Assembly (NCBI RefSeq): GCF_011742925.1 | Contig: NZ_WAEL01000006.1 | Span: 186,001-250,000, forward strand | DNA length: 64,000 nucleotides | Origin: Fibrivirga algicola | GTDB lineage: Bacteria > Bacteroidota > Bacteroidia > Cytophagales > Spirosomataceae | Reading direction: 5' to 3' | In this document: in pieces, positions 8,524 through 16,003 of the stretch | Position numbering within the stretch: position 1 is the first letter of the stretch | How the letters are laid out: every line of letters starts with the position of its first letter | Program-made: the position numbers and the translations under genes | Notes under the pieces: generated by a model | Databases searched by the model: none | Told to the model about the DNA's origin: nothing | The model's input: the letters and a program-made list of their open reading frames with translations, nothing else

Positions 8524-9588
8524 ATGAATTTGCGTTGCTTATCCAGCATGGTTATACGATATACGATCCTTTGCCTTCTGGCGTTGCTGTGGACGTCGTC
8601 CTGTTTCGCACAGGATCCTCAGTTTACGCAGTTTTATGCGGCTCCGCAATACCTCAATCCGGCTTTTGCCGGGTCGGCACTGGCACCCCGGGCTACGATC
8701 AACTACCGTAACCAGTGGCCCGCCATTACAAACTATGTAACTACCGTTGTTGGCCTCGATTATTATGCACCGAAACTCAATAGCGGGTTTGGGCTTATGC
8801 TCGTGAGCGATAACCAGGGGCAAGGCGCAGTGCAGTCAACGGAGATAGCGGCGCAATATGCGTACCAGTTCCAGGTGAGCGAGTCGGCGTTTGTTCGGTT
8901 AGGGGTGCAGGGGAGCTACGTGAACCGGAACGTCAACTACTTCGGTCTTACGTTTGGCGACCAGTTTTCGTCGCAGGGGCTTATCAGCAACACTACGAAT
9001 GATGGGCTTATTGCCGCCCTGAAAAGTGCCCCTAATAACCGCTACGCTGACTTCTCGACGGGTGGCCTGTTCTACTCCGACTGGTTCTGGATCGGTGCTT
9101 CGGCCCATCACATCAGCCGACCCGACCAAAGCTTCTTCGCCCCCAATAGCAGCCGCCTGCCCATCAAAGGAAGCTTTCAGGCTGGCCTGCGTATTCCGCT
9201 GACGGGCTTTACCGGCTACGGCGATGAGATGGATCGGGAGATCAGTTTTTCGCCGGTGGTCAACTATAAATTCCAGGGTAAATACGATCAACTCGACCTG
9301 GGCGCATACCTAACCTACTCACCGATCACGATTGGTGCCTATTATCGGGGTATCCCGTTCAAAAAATACGATCAGCGGATCAACAACCATGACGCAGTGG
9401 CAGGCTTGATTGGCTACCGGGCCGATAAATTCTCGATTGGCTACAGCTACGACGCTACTATATCAACGCTAGGTTTTGCCAGCGGTGGCTCGCACGAAAT
9501 ATCTATTTCTTACATTTTCGAGCGTCCCGAAAGTAACAAGTCGCGCTACAAGCCCAAAAAAGGCATGTTGTCGTGCCCTAAGTTTTAA
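8524..9588 (+). CDS. PorP/SprF family type IX secretion system membrane protein
   Basis: 354-aa outer-membrane-type protein from the ATG at 8524 (the frame also has a TTG at 8518). It has a signal peptide (VIRYTILCLLALLWTSSCFAQ) and then the family hallmark DPQFTQFYAAPQYLNPAFAG. Further features are repeated amphipathic strands ending in aromatic residues and GYSYDATIS near the C-terminus. PorP/SprF proteins are thought to act with T9SS substrates of type B at the outer membrane. The adjacent, divergent 1462-aa T9SS type B protein is a likely partner. Length is typical for the family (about 300-350). It converges with the aspartate kinase gene. Confidence 0.92.
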   Translation: MNLRCLSSMVIRYTILCLLALLWTSSCFAQDPQFTQFYAAPQYLNPAFAGSALAPRATINYRNQWPAITNYVTTVVGLDYYAPKLNSGFGLMLVSDNQGQGAVQSTEIAAQYAYQFQVSESAFVRLGVQGSYVNRNVNYFGLTFGDQFSSQGLISNTTNDGLIAALKSAPNNRYADFSTGGLFYSDWFWIGASAHHISRPDQSFFAPNSSRLPIKGSFQAGLRIPLTGFTGYGDEMDREISFSPVVNYKFQGKYDQLDLGAYLTYSPITIGAYYRGIPFKKYDQRINNHDAVAGLIGYRADKFSIGYSYDATISTLGFASGGSHEISISYIFERPESNKSRYKPKKGMLSCPKF

Positions 9589-9629
9589 TGTATGGTTTGA
9601 CCGGTCTGCCGATGCGGTCAAGCCGTACA
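9589..9629. terminator. Hairpin between convergent genes
   Basis: Fifteen-base stem (9589-9603 with 9615-9629), two pairs being G-U type, 11-base loop. It starts right after the stop of the SprF-type gene and overlaps the last codons of the aspartate kinase gene. No strong T-run. Confidence 0.5.
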
Positions 9630-10892
9630 TTGAGCTTCTTCTCGAACCACCAACTGTACTGTACTGCGGCTTTTCTGCTCAAGCAGAAGTTTTTTGCCTA
9701 CTAACACACGGTCGATAGTACTTTGGTCGTAATGGCGGATGGTGATTAGCTCCAGGGCTTCGTTGTAAGCGACGCGGAAATGACCGCGAAGTTGTTCCAG
9801 CAAATCGGGGATCCGATCGGGCTTACTGTCAACGACGACAGAGAAGCTAAGGGCTGTGTTCTGCATCAGGTTGATTTTAACCCCCGCCGTAGCAAACAAA
9901 CCAAAAATCAGGCTCAGGTTATCTTCAGCGATGAATGAGAAATCGGTCGGGTGCAGGGAAATCAACAGCTGGTTCACTTTGAAGATGAACGACGGCGTTG
10001 GTTTGGTAACGGTTGGTGCGCCGACCAACGTACCTGGCTGGTCAGGCTTTAAAAACGATTTCACGTAGAGCGGAATGCCCTTGTTCTGAAGTGGCTTTAT
10101 CGTTTTTGGGTGAATTACCGTGGCGCCATAATAAGCAAGTTCGGTCGCATCCTGGTAAGTTAACTCGGGCAGCAACACCGTTTCATCGAAATAGCGAGGA
10201 TCGGCGTTGAGCACGCCGGGTACGTCTTTCCAGATGGTGATCGATTCGGCCCCGAGGCTATACCCGAAAATGGCCGCCGAATAATCGGACCCCTCGCGTC
10301 CGAGTGTGGTCGTCTCGCCATTGGCCGTTCCGCCAATGAACCCCTGTGTGACCAATAAGCCAATACGATCACCCACAAATGCCTGAATCTGCGATTTGGT
10401 GGTTTCCCAGTCTACTTTACCTTCACGGAACGTGTCGTCGGTGCGCACGAGTTGCCGAGCGTCAGCCCAGCGAACGGGTAATCCGATATGCGTCAGGTAG
10501 GCGGTCAGTATATGCGTTGAGATCAGTTCACCCATCGGCACAATCTCATCATACACGGCATCGTAGCTGGTAAGCGTGGTGGGGGCAGTGGCTAACTTAC
10601 TGGCAATAGACGAAAAAATAGCTCGAACGGGGGCCAACAGGGTATCGGGCAGTTCAAATTCAGCAACAATTAACTCGTGGGTGATCACTACGTTCTGCCA
10701 GCGTAACTGCGCCTCATCGATACGGCCAGCCATATAGCTAACCACGATGTCTTCCAGCGCATTGGTTGTTTTCCCCATCGCCGACACCACTACGATCAAG
10801 TCATTTCCCGTTTCGCGTTGAATAATCGTACCTACATTTCGGATACCGGCGGCATCGCGCACGGAAGCACCCCCAAACTTATAAACCTTCAT
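9618..10892 (-). CDS. lysC: Aspartate kinase, monofunctional
   Basis: 424-aa cytosolic enzyme phosphorylating L-aspartate, the first step towards lysine, threonine, methionine and diaminopimelate. The N-terminal kinase domain opens with KFGGASV (residues 5-11) and contains SAMGKTTNALED, then TLGREGSDYSAA (substrate and nucleotide site) and DVPGVLNADPR. From ~residue 300 a C-terminal ACT-type regulatory region follows (LHPTDFSFIAEDNLSLIFG and INLMQNTALSFSVVVD), suggesting feedback control. No homoserine dehydrogenase domain is fused. It stands alone. Diaminopimelate made downstream would be the substrate of MurE at 56.4 kb. The gene symbol follows common usage for single-domain aspartokinases. 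Confidence 0.93.
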   Translation of the reverse strand: MKVYKFGGASVRDAAGIRNVGTIIQRETGNDLIVVVSAMGKTTNALEDIVVSYMAGRIDEAQLRWQNVVITHELIVAEFELPDTLLAPVRAIFSSIASKLATAPTTLTSYDAVYDEIVPMGELISTHILTAYLTHIGLPVRWADARQLVRTDDTFREGKVDWETTKSQIQAFVGDRIGLLVTQGFIGGTANGETTTLGREGSDYSAAIFGYSLGAESITIWKDVPGVLNADPRYFDETVLLPELTYQDATELAYYGATVIHPKTIKPLQNKGIPLYVKSFLKPDQPGTLVGAPTVTKPTPSFIFKVNQLLISLHPTDFSFIAEDNLSLIFGLFATAGVKINLMQNTALSFSVVVDSKPDRIPDLLEQLRGHFRVAYNEALELITIRHYDQSTIDRVLVGKKLLLEQKSRSTVQLVVREEAQCTA

Positions 10893-10978
10893 GTATCAAT
10901 GAATAATCGACAATAACCTGTTAACAGTGCTCTTCCATCGCCAGATGCGGCAGTTGATCTTTGCTAAGCAGCTATTGA

Positions 10979-11446
10979 TTAGTTATCAACCTTAAGCGGA
11001 ATGGTGTAAAGCATTGCCACGGGCATCCCACCCATCTGAGCGGGTGTCCAGCGGGGCATTTTCTCAATAGCCCGGATAATACTGATTCGATATTCGTCCA
11101 TTCCCTTTTCAGCTTCGGGAACAAGCACAGGCTGTGAATCGACAGTGATGTCATAAATTTTACCGTCCGGTGCAATGATGAAGCGCACTTTCACGGGGCC
11201 GGTCTTGTAGTTGATCCGATCGAGTGAAGTGGGAAACTCGATGTTTTGGGCCAGAAAACGGAGCATCGCTTTTTGCCCGCCCGGAAACTGAGCCAGTTTC
11301 TCCACCGATGTGTAAAAGCGACCTGGGTACGTTCGGGACGGTGCCTTTTGCGCCGAAGCTGTGTAACTGATTGGCCCAGCCAGTAAGACCAGCAGGGCTA
11401 TCCGGTAGAAGCCGGACAAACAAGGCATCGATAAAGAGAAAGTCAT
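10979..11446 (-). CDS. Exported TonB C-terminal-domain-like protein
   Basis: 155-aa protein from the ATG at 11446. The frame is open to 11578, but the extra 44 residues precede the signal peptide and are discarded. A signal peptide (FYRIALLVLLAGPISYTASAQ) leads to a mature domain with features of the TonB C-terminal fold used in Bacteroidota energy-transducer paralogues: FPGGQKAMLRFLAQNIEFP, GPVKVRFIIAPDGKI and PRWTPAQMGGMPV. Unlike a true TonB it has no visible Pro-rich periplasmic linker, and the N-terminus looks cleavable rather than an anchor. It is therefore probably a periplasmic TonB-like domain protein of unknown partner. Confidence 0.75.
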   Translation of the reverse strand: MTFSLSMPCLSGFYRIALLVLLAGPISYTASAQKAPSRTYPGRFYTSVEKLAQFPGGQKAMLRFLAQNIEFPTSLDRINYKTGPVKVRFIIAPDGKIYDITVDSQPVLVPEAEKGMDEYRISIIRAIEKMPRWTPAQMGGMPVAMLYTIPLKVDN

Positions 11447-11486
11447 GTACGGTAGCTTACTAATGGCGTAGTGAACGCAGAAAGGG

Positions 11487-12311
11487 TCAGACGTGCAGGT
11501 TCTGAATTGGTTTGATATTGAACGACGAAACCACCCCGGCAATTTCCGGTAGAAGATCCAGATTTTGCTCAATGCCATTGCCTACCACGATCAGATCGGC
11601 ACCAGCCTGGAGCGCATCGTACGCTTTCTCGCCTGTGTTGATACCGCCCCCCACTACGATTGGTGTATCTACCGCCTGCCGAACAGCCGAGATAAGCGGG
11701 GCCGGAACAGGACGACGTGCACCGCTACCCGCGTCCAGGTACGTTAGCTTCATGCCAAGCAGCTCGCCGGCCATCGCCGTGCACGCCGCCACACCAGGCT
11801 TGTCGTGAGGAAGAGGCATGGTGTTACTGATGTATGAAACGGTAGTCTGAGCGCCGCCATCGACAAGCATATAGGCTGTTGATACAATGTCGAGGCCACT
11901 GCGTTTCAGAAGCGGGGCCGCAATGACGTGCTGGCCGATGAGCAGATCGGGGTTTCGCCCAGATATAAGTGACAGGAGAAGAATTGAATCGGCTGAGGGG
12001 TCAATGTGGAGTGAATTGCCGGGGAAAATAATGATTGGAGTGTCAGTTTGCTGCCGAATCTGGGCAATCATGTCACGCTGCACATAGTCGGTAATGAGAC
12101 TACCGCCAACGAAAAAAAAGTCAGCCTGATGCGCAACGGCCCGGCTGACAGTTTCAGTAAAATCGTATTGCCCAACCTTGTCCGGGTCGAGCAATACGGC
12201 AAACGATTTCCGACCCGATTCTTTATAGCTGGTCAGTATAGCTGACAGGCTGATTCGGGACTGTTTCGTGGTATTGGGTAGCAGCGGTTTGCGCTGTGGG
12301 GTTGATTGCAT
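11487..12311 (-). CDS. Geranylgeranylglyceryl/heptaprenylglyceryl phosphate synthase family protein
   Basis: 274-aa TIM-barrel prenyltransferase of the GGGPS/PcrB family, which joins a polyprenyl diphosphate to sn-glycerol-1-phosphate to form an ether lipid. Diagnostic stretches are FAVLLDPDKV, ADFFFVGGSLITD, IIIFPGNSLHIDP, TYLDAGSGARRPVP, and the phosphate-binding end TPIVVGGGINTGEKA with ADLIVVGNGIEQN. The family occurs in archaea and in several Bacteroidota, where the cellular role is less clear. The ATG at 12311 makes the first 89 bases overlap the end of the upstream gene; no later ATG precedes the core domain, so the overlap is either real or hidden behind a non-standard start. Confidence 0.88.
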   Translation of the reverse strand: MQSTPQRKPLLPNTTKQSRISLSAILTSYKESGRKSFAVLLDPDKVGQYDFTETVSRAVAHQADFFFVGGSLITDYVQRDMIAQIRQQTDTPIIIFPGNSLHIDPSADSILLLSLISGRNPDLLIGQHVIAAPLLKRSGLDIVSTAYMLVDGGAQTTVSYISNTMPLPHDKPGVAACTAMAGELLGMKLTYLDAGSGARRPVPAPLISAVRQAVDTPIVVGGGINTGEKAYDALQAGADLIVVGNGIEQNLDLLPEIAGVVSSFNIKPIQNLHV

Positions 12312-12762
12312 TATTTGTCCGAATTCGAGTCAGTAAACCGCTTATCTGCTCACGAGCAATGTTGGTCAGTACCGACGTCAGTAAACCACCGATCAAGCCA
12401 GTGGCGGCAGCCGACTTTTGCGTTTCTTTCGCTTCGCGCCGAATTGCCTTGTGCTGTTGCCGGGGCACATACGTATCATCTTCATCGTCCTCCTCCTCGT
12501 GGTCTGTGTAGTCGCGGTCATCAGGCTCGCCGTATTTTTCAGCGTACCGATATTCGTCTGACTTAGGCAGGATGAGGCTCGCCAGCAAAAATACACCGAA
12601 AGCTACACCTGCTACCAACGCCGTTGTTTTTCCAACTTCAGATGCATCCGTCTTAAGAGAGTCTACACTATCTTGAATTGATGATTTGAATCGTTCGGTC
12701 GCCTCCATCAATTGGGCGCGGCGGGCGGTGGTGTCAGCAAAAGGTACTTTAGGGTCTTCCAT
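12223..12762 (-). CDS. Hypothetical membrane-anchored protein with acidic linker
   Basis: 179-aa protein with one clear hydrophobic segment at ~49-65 (TTALVAGVAFGVFLLASLIL). An amphipathic N-terminal helix precedes it (ATERFKSSIQDSVDSLKTDA). After the membrane segment comes a strongly acidic linker (DDRDYTDHEEEDDEDD), then a basic stretch and a Gly/Ala-rich segment (AAATGLIGGLLTSVLTNI) that may be a second helix. It resembles YtxH/DUF883-like stress-associated membrane proteins in layout, and it sits directly upstream of GGGPS and downstream of a phage-holin-superfamily protein, which often travel together. Its 3' end overlaps the GGGPS gene by 89 bases. Function unknown. Confidence 0.7.
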   Translation of the reverse strand: MEDPKVPFADTTARRAQLMEATERFKSSIQDSVDSLKTDASEVGKTTALVAGVAFGVFLLASLILPKSDEYRYAEKYGEPDDRDYTDHEEEDDEDDTYVPRQQHKAIRREAKETQKSAAATGLIGGLLTSVLTNIAREQISGLLTRIRTNNAINPTAQTAATQYHETVPNQPVSYTDQL

Positions 12763-12836
12763 GAGTTTTAACAGGATAAAAATAAGCTAAAAATGTTGAG
12801 TATACTGGATGTTGGGACATATAGCCACCCTACGGC

Positions 12837-13262
12837 TTACCGTAAGTACTGGCCACTTTCGTTAAGCGTCTTGGTCGTTTGAGTCATCAGGTCCTGAACG
12901 GCCTGTGATTTATCTGTTGCTTTCTTGTCCTGACTCTCTTTCATTGCCTTATAGGCAATTCTACGAATCATGTTAGTCATCGATGGCTTCGAGACGGCCC
13001 AGATCAGTGTGAGGATTAGGAAAAAGGCGGCTACGATTAGAAAGCCGACATACCGGCTATCAGTTACTTCGTTGAGCCAGGCAGCCAGCAGACTAAATAA
13101 GAAAATGGTTGTGATTGTAGCCAGAAAGCCCAAAATCACTCCATGAACCGCCGTAACGGCCCCTTCCTCTACCTTGCCCCGAGTTTCGAGCGTAAACAGC
13201 TCAATACGGGCTTCGATGTAGCGAAATATATTTTCGCGAATTTCTTCCAGACGTTCTAACAT
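12837..13262 (-). CDS. Phage holin family (Hol_X-like) inner-membrane protein
   Basis: 141 aa. The start MLERLEEIRENIFRYIEARI is an amphipathic helix, followed by two transmembrane helices: ~43-65 (VILGFLATITTIFLFSLLAAWL) and ~73-92 (YVGFLIVAAFFLILTLIWAV). The basic C-terminal tail is Gln/Thr/Lys-rich. This matches the chromosomal putative holin superfamily III/DUF1469 type found in stress-response clusters, not a prophage lysis gene; no other phage gene is nearby. It is the first gene of a probable three-gene leftward unit with the next two (spacing 74 bases, then an 89-base overlap). Confidence 0.8.
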   Translation of the reverse strand: MLERLEEIRENIFRYIEARIELFTLETRGKVEEGAVTAVHGVILGFLATITTIFLFSLLAAWLNEVTDSRYVGFLIVAAFFLILTLIWAVSKPSMTNMIRRIAYKAMKESQDKKATDKSQAVQDLMTQTTKTLNESGQYLR

Positions 13263-13384
13263 GACGTTTTATGTGCTTTGTCCATGTATCTATACTTACT
13301 AGACAAAAAACGCCCCACTTTGTTCAGAACACTATAGGCAACGCGCCGCCATTTACTTAATCGGTTGACACACAGCCGTAAAAC

Positions 13385-13405
13385 ACAAAAGCGGCTGGAA
13401 GCCGC
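13385..13405 (-). terminator. Terminator after the ECF sigma gene
   Basis: On the minus strand, stem GCGGCT / AGCCGC (13391-13396 with 13400-13405) with a 3-base loop is followed by a T-rich run (TTTTGTGTTTT). It lies about 67 bases past the sigma factor stop. Confidence 0.55.
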
Positions 13406-13471
13406 AAGTGAGTAAATGGAGCGTAAAAAGTCGCCTGTTTGAAACGGGAGTGTAGAAAAAAATCAGCAGTA

Positions 13472-14038
13472 CTACCGGTTAAATAGCTGTTTCAACTCCT
13501 GAAGTGCGGATCGAATGCGGGTTTTTACCGTGCCCAATGGCAGTGAGAGCTCCTCAGCCGCTTCTTCGTGCGTGTAGCCGTTGAAATAAACGAGATCAAT
13601 AAGTTGCTTTCGATCAGGCCGAAGCTTGTCGACTACTTCCTTTAAGCCGATGAAATCCGTGTTATCAGGAGCTACTGAATATTGCCGGTCGACGGTGTAG
13701 GTGCCTTCGTCGTCGGTTGATATAGTTTGCGCCGAAGCTGGGCGACTCATGGCTTTTCCCGATCGGATGCTGTCGATAGCGGTGTTTCGGGCAATGTTGA
13801 GCATCCAAGTGAAGAGGCGTCCCTTTTGGGTATCGTAGCTGCCTAGGTTGTTCCAGATCTTCACAAAAACGTCCTGCATTAAATCCTGCGCCTGTTCTTC
13901 TTCCCTAACAATCTTCAGCAGCACGCCGTATAGCGCAGCTGAATAATGCTCGTACAACCACTGAAACGCCTTATCATCGCGCTTGAGCAGTTGTTCGACG
14001 AGGACGGATTCGTCAGAAAGAGGCGAGCTTCGTTTCAA
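13472..14038 (-). CDS. RNA polymerase sigma-70 factor, ECF subfamily
   Basis: Alternative sigma factor. Region 2 is at ~residues 15-80 (AFQWLYEHYSAALYG, then DLMQDVFVKIWNNLGSYD and RLFTWMLNIARNTAID). Region 4 is at ~125-185 (FNGYTHEEAAEELSLPLGTV followed by KTRIRSALQELKQLF). There is no ATG before the domain; the frame begins with TTG at 14092, and a second TTG at 14038, taken here, gives 188 aa and a normal ECF N-terminus. No anti-sigma gene with a zinc-finger or membrane domain is adjacent. The two ferritin-like genes lie just upstream on the same strand but are separated by a strong hairpin, so this sigma factor is probably transcribed on its own. Confidence 0.88.
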   Translation of the reverse strand: MKRSSPLSDESVLVEQLLKRDDKAFQWLYEHYSAALYGVLLKIVREEEQAQDLMQDVFVKIWNNLGSYDTQKGRLFTWMLNIARNTAIDSIRSGKAMSRPASAQTISTDDEGTYTVDRQYSVAPDNTDFIGLKEVVDKLRPDRKQLIDLVYFNGYTHEEAAEELSLPLGTVKTRIRSALQELKQLFNR

Positions 14039-14203
14039 GTTGAACGTTAGTTTTGAAATCAAATATACAGGCTTAGTTGAGGAAAAATGCAACGAAATTC
14101 ATACGATGTTGAGTTCCGGCTAACTCCTTATGCCTGTGGTGTGTCATAACCCGCTTTATACCCACTGTTGTTTAGCAAGTAGACTATAATCATATCAATA
14201 GGG

Positions 14204-14251
14204 ACCAAATGCAGAAAGGGTAAGCCGGAGCCTACCCTTTCTGCATTTGGT
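14204..14251 (-). terminator. Long-stem hairpin after ferritin-like gene
   Basis: Perfect 19-bp stem (14204-14222 with 14233-14251), 10-base loop, starting 11 bases past the stop of the ferritin-like gene. It is among the class of long perfect inverted repeats recurring in intergenic gaps of this window. Confidence 0.65.
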
Positions 14252-14261
14252 TCGCGCCGGG

Positions 14262-15002
14262 TTAAGCCAAATAAGGCGTAACGATGGCAAGAACTTGCTC
14301 CCTTGTCAGTGGTTCGTCAAATGACTCACGAGCGCGTGCCGACGACTTTCCGGTCAATGACATCAGATCAACACCCGCTTGTGTTGTTAGCTCTTCACCA
14401 GCATACACGGCACCCGTGTCGCCTTCGGTAACCCAGCCGCGCAGGCCGCGTAGCCGACGTACCTCGGCAGCATGACGGGCTTCTACTGAGTGAATCTGTA
14501 GAGCGACCGTCAGAAGATCAGTGCCCAATAGGGCCCCTGCCTGCCCTTTGTAGGCCCGTACACCCGTATCTTCAAATGCTTGGGCAGCCGACAGGAAAGT
14601 TTGGTAACTGCTGAACACAGTACCAAACTTAAAGGTAGGCTTCGCCACGGCGGCAGAGCCCAAGGCACCTTTCAGGAGGGCAACGTGGGCGATCTCGTGC
14701 TTGCTGATCTGACCCATAATAGCCAGATCTGATGCCGGAATAAGACCAGACGTGCCAATCGCGGTGCGGTAATACTCATCTTCGAGGTATTCGAGCGTTA
14801 GGGCGAAGTTCAGGGCGGCGACAGCAGCCGAGCTTTGGGCATAGGCATCATTGAGTGATGCTGCCAGCACCGTTGGGGCAGCCACGGCGGCGGTTACACG
14901 CTTGCTCATTTTCAGCCAGTTGCGGCGGCTATAATAGGCTAGGCGCTCGGGCGCGTCGCCGTCGATTTTTTCAATGTCAGAGAATATCTGGAATAAGTTC
15001 AT
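14262..15002 (-). CDS. Ferritin-like domain protein, Tat-type signal
   Basis: 246 aa. The N-terminus has a twin-arginine motif (SRRNWLK, residues ~26-32) and an alanine-rich hydrophobic stretch ending DAYAQ, so export by Tat is likely. The mature part resembles the Ferritin_2 (PF13668) fold: a helix with FALTLEYLEDEYYRTA, one with KHEIAHVALLKGAL, and one with QIHSVEARHAAEVRRLRG. The Glu and His residues of these helices (EYLEDEYY, HEIAHV, HSVEARHA) fit a four-helix di-metal site. It is paired with a similar gene 34 bases upstream. The exact role (iron, oxidative or desiccation stress) is unknown. Confidence 0.82.
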   Translation of the reverse strand: MNLFQIFSDIEKIDGDAPERLAYYSRRNWLKMSKRVTAAVAAPTVLAASLNDAYAQSSAAVAALNFALTLEYLEDEYYRTAIGTSGLIPASDLAIMGQISKHEIAHVALLKGALGSAAVAKPTFKFGTVFSSYQTFLSAAQAFEDTGVRAYKGQAGALLGTDLLTVALQIHSVEARHAAEVRRLRGLRGWVTEGDTGAVYAGEELTTQAGVDLMSLTGKSSARARESFDEPLTREQVLAIVTPYLA

Positions 15003-15036
15003 GGCTTTCTTGTTTGAATTGGTTGACGAATCGGAC

Positions 15037-15756
15037 CTAACCTAAGTTGGCGGTGATCTTATTCATGACAAAAGGCTGAGCGGCGGCGAGTACGGCAGCG
15101 GGTAGAAGGGCGCCATCTAATCCGTTTGAAGCGGTAACAACATCGTCACCGGCAAACGAGGCTGTTTTTGGGCTAAGCAGGTCGCGAATAATAGCGGCGT
15201 GGCGTGCTTCTACTGATACAATCTTTCCGGCCAGCAGCAGGTAGTTTACGTCTTTTATCAGCTTACCGGCGCCGTTATAAGCCGATACGCCGAGGTCTTC
15301 AAATGTACGGGCGGTGGTTAGTACGCTGTTCCGGTCATTGAAATTGATAGCGCCGAAGTTGGGGGTTAGCCCGGTAATAGCAGCACTACCGATGGCAGCC
15401 TTAAAGAAATCGCGGTGAATGATTTCATGATCGCGAATCTCCGTTAGGATGCTCATCTCATCGGCACTCATGCCTGAGTATGGCGTAGCGATAACTTGTG
15501 TATAGAAAGCAGCTTCCAGTTGCTCGAGTGCATACGCGTAGTTCAGGATACCGGTATCACCAGTACCCAGATCAACAGACTGCGGGCTCAGACCAGTAGC
15601 CATTTCGTTCTTACTACAGGCAGTAATCAGCAGTGACGCCGAAGCGGCTGTGATGCCTGCATAGCGGAGAAACAACCGCCGCCCCAAGATCATCGAGGGA
15701 TGCTTGGGCGATAGCTGCGTATCAGTTCCCGATTGTTCATTGTGTTGGATAAGCAT
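15037..15756 (-). CDS. Ferritin-like domain lipoprotein
   Basis: 239 aa and a paralogue of the next gene downstream. The N-terminus contains GRRLFLRYAGITAASASLLI followed by TACSK, that is, a twin-arginine-like motif and a lipobox with Cys47, pointing to a membrane-anchored lipoprotein. A later start at Met22 (MILGRRLFL) is equally plausible. The ferritin-like helices are ALEQLEAAFYTQVI, EIRDHEIIHRDFFKAAIG and KIVSVEARHAAIIRDLLS, with the same Glu/His pattern. With the adjacent gene it forms a two-gene unit that may produce a lipid-anchored and a soluble partner in the periplasm. The upstream gap has a 25-bp perfect inverted repeat. Confidence 0.82.
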   Translation of the reverse strand: MLIQHNEQSGTDTQLSPKHPSMILGRRLFLRYAGITAASASLLITACSKNEMATGLSPQSVDLGTGDTGILNYAYALEQLEAAFYTQVIATPYSGMSADEMSILTEIRDHEIIHRDFFKAAIGSAAITGLTPNFGAINFNDRNSVLTTARTFEDLGVSAYNGAGKLIKDVNYLLLAGKIVSVEARHAAIIRDLLSPKTASFAGDDVVTASNGLDGALLPAAVLAAAQPFVMNKITANLG

Positions 15757-15917
15757 ATGTGTCGAAGCGTTAATAGTTCCTGTCTCTGCTTGTTGCAGAA
15801 GCTTCTATGCTTACGGGAAGTATAGGTACTCTGGATTGAAATCTATGTAAAATATATTAAGTACATCTGTTAGTATGTACTGCCCAAGCCTAAATTAAGG
15901 CGCTATTATAAAGTAAA

Positions 15918-15986
15918 AGGTCCTGGTTGTCAGTCTGTTAAATGCCATCTTATTGATAGCGTTTAACAGACTGACAACCAGGACCT
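15918..15986. repeat. 25-bp perfect inverted repeat after dxs
   Basis: Arms 15918-15942 and 15962-15986 are perfectly complementary, with a 19-base loop. It begins 18 bases beyond the dxs stop and could end that transcript, although no T-run follows. It belongs to the recurring intergenic long-hairpin class. Confidence 0.75.
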
Positions 15987-16003
15987 AATTAAATAGTGGT
16001 TAC

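Noticed and set aside
12837-13262. Phage holin as sign of a prophage
   Set aside because: Chromosomal holin-superfamily proteins are common in stress loci and no other phage gene is present.
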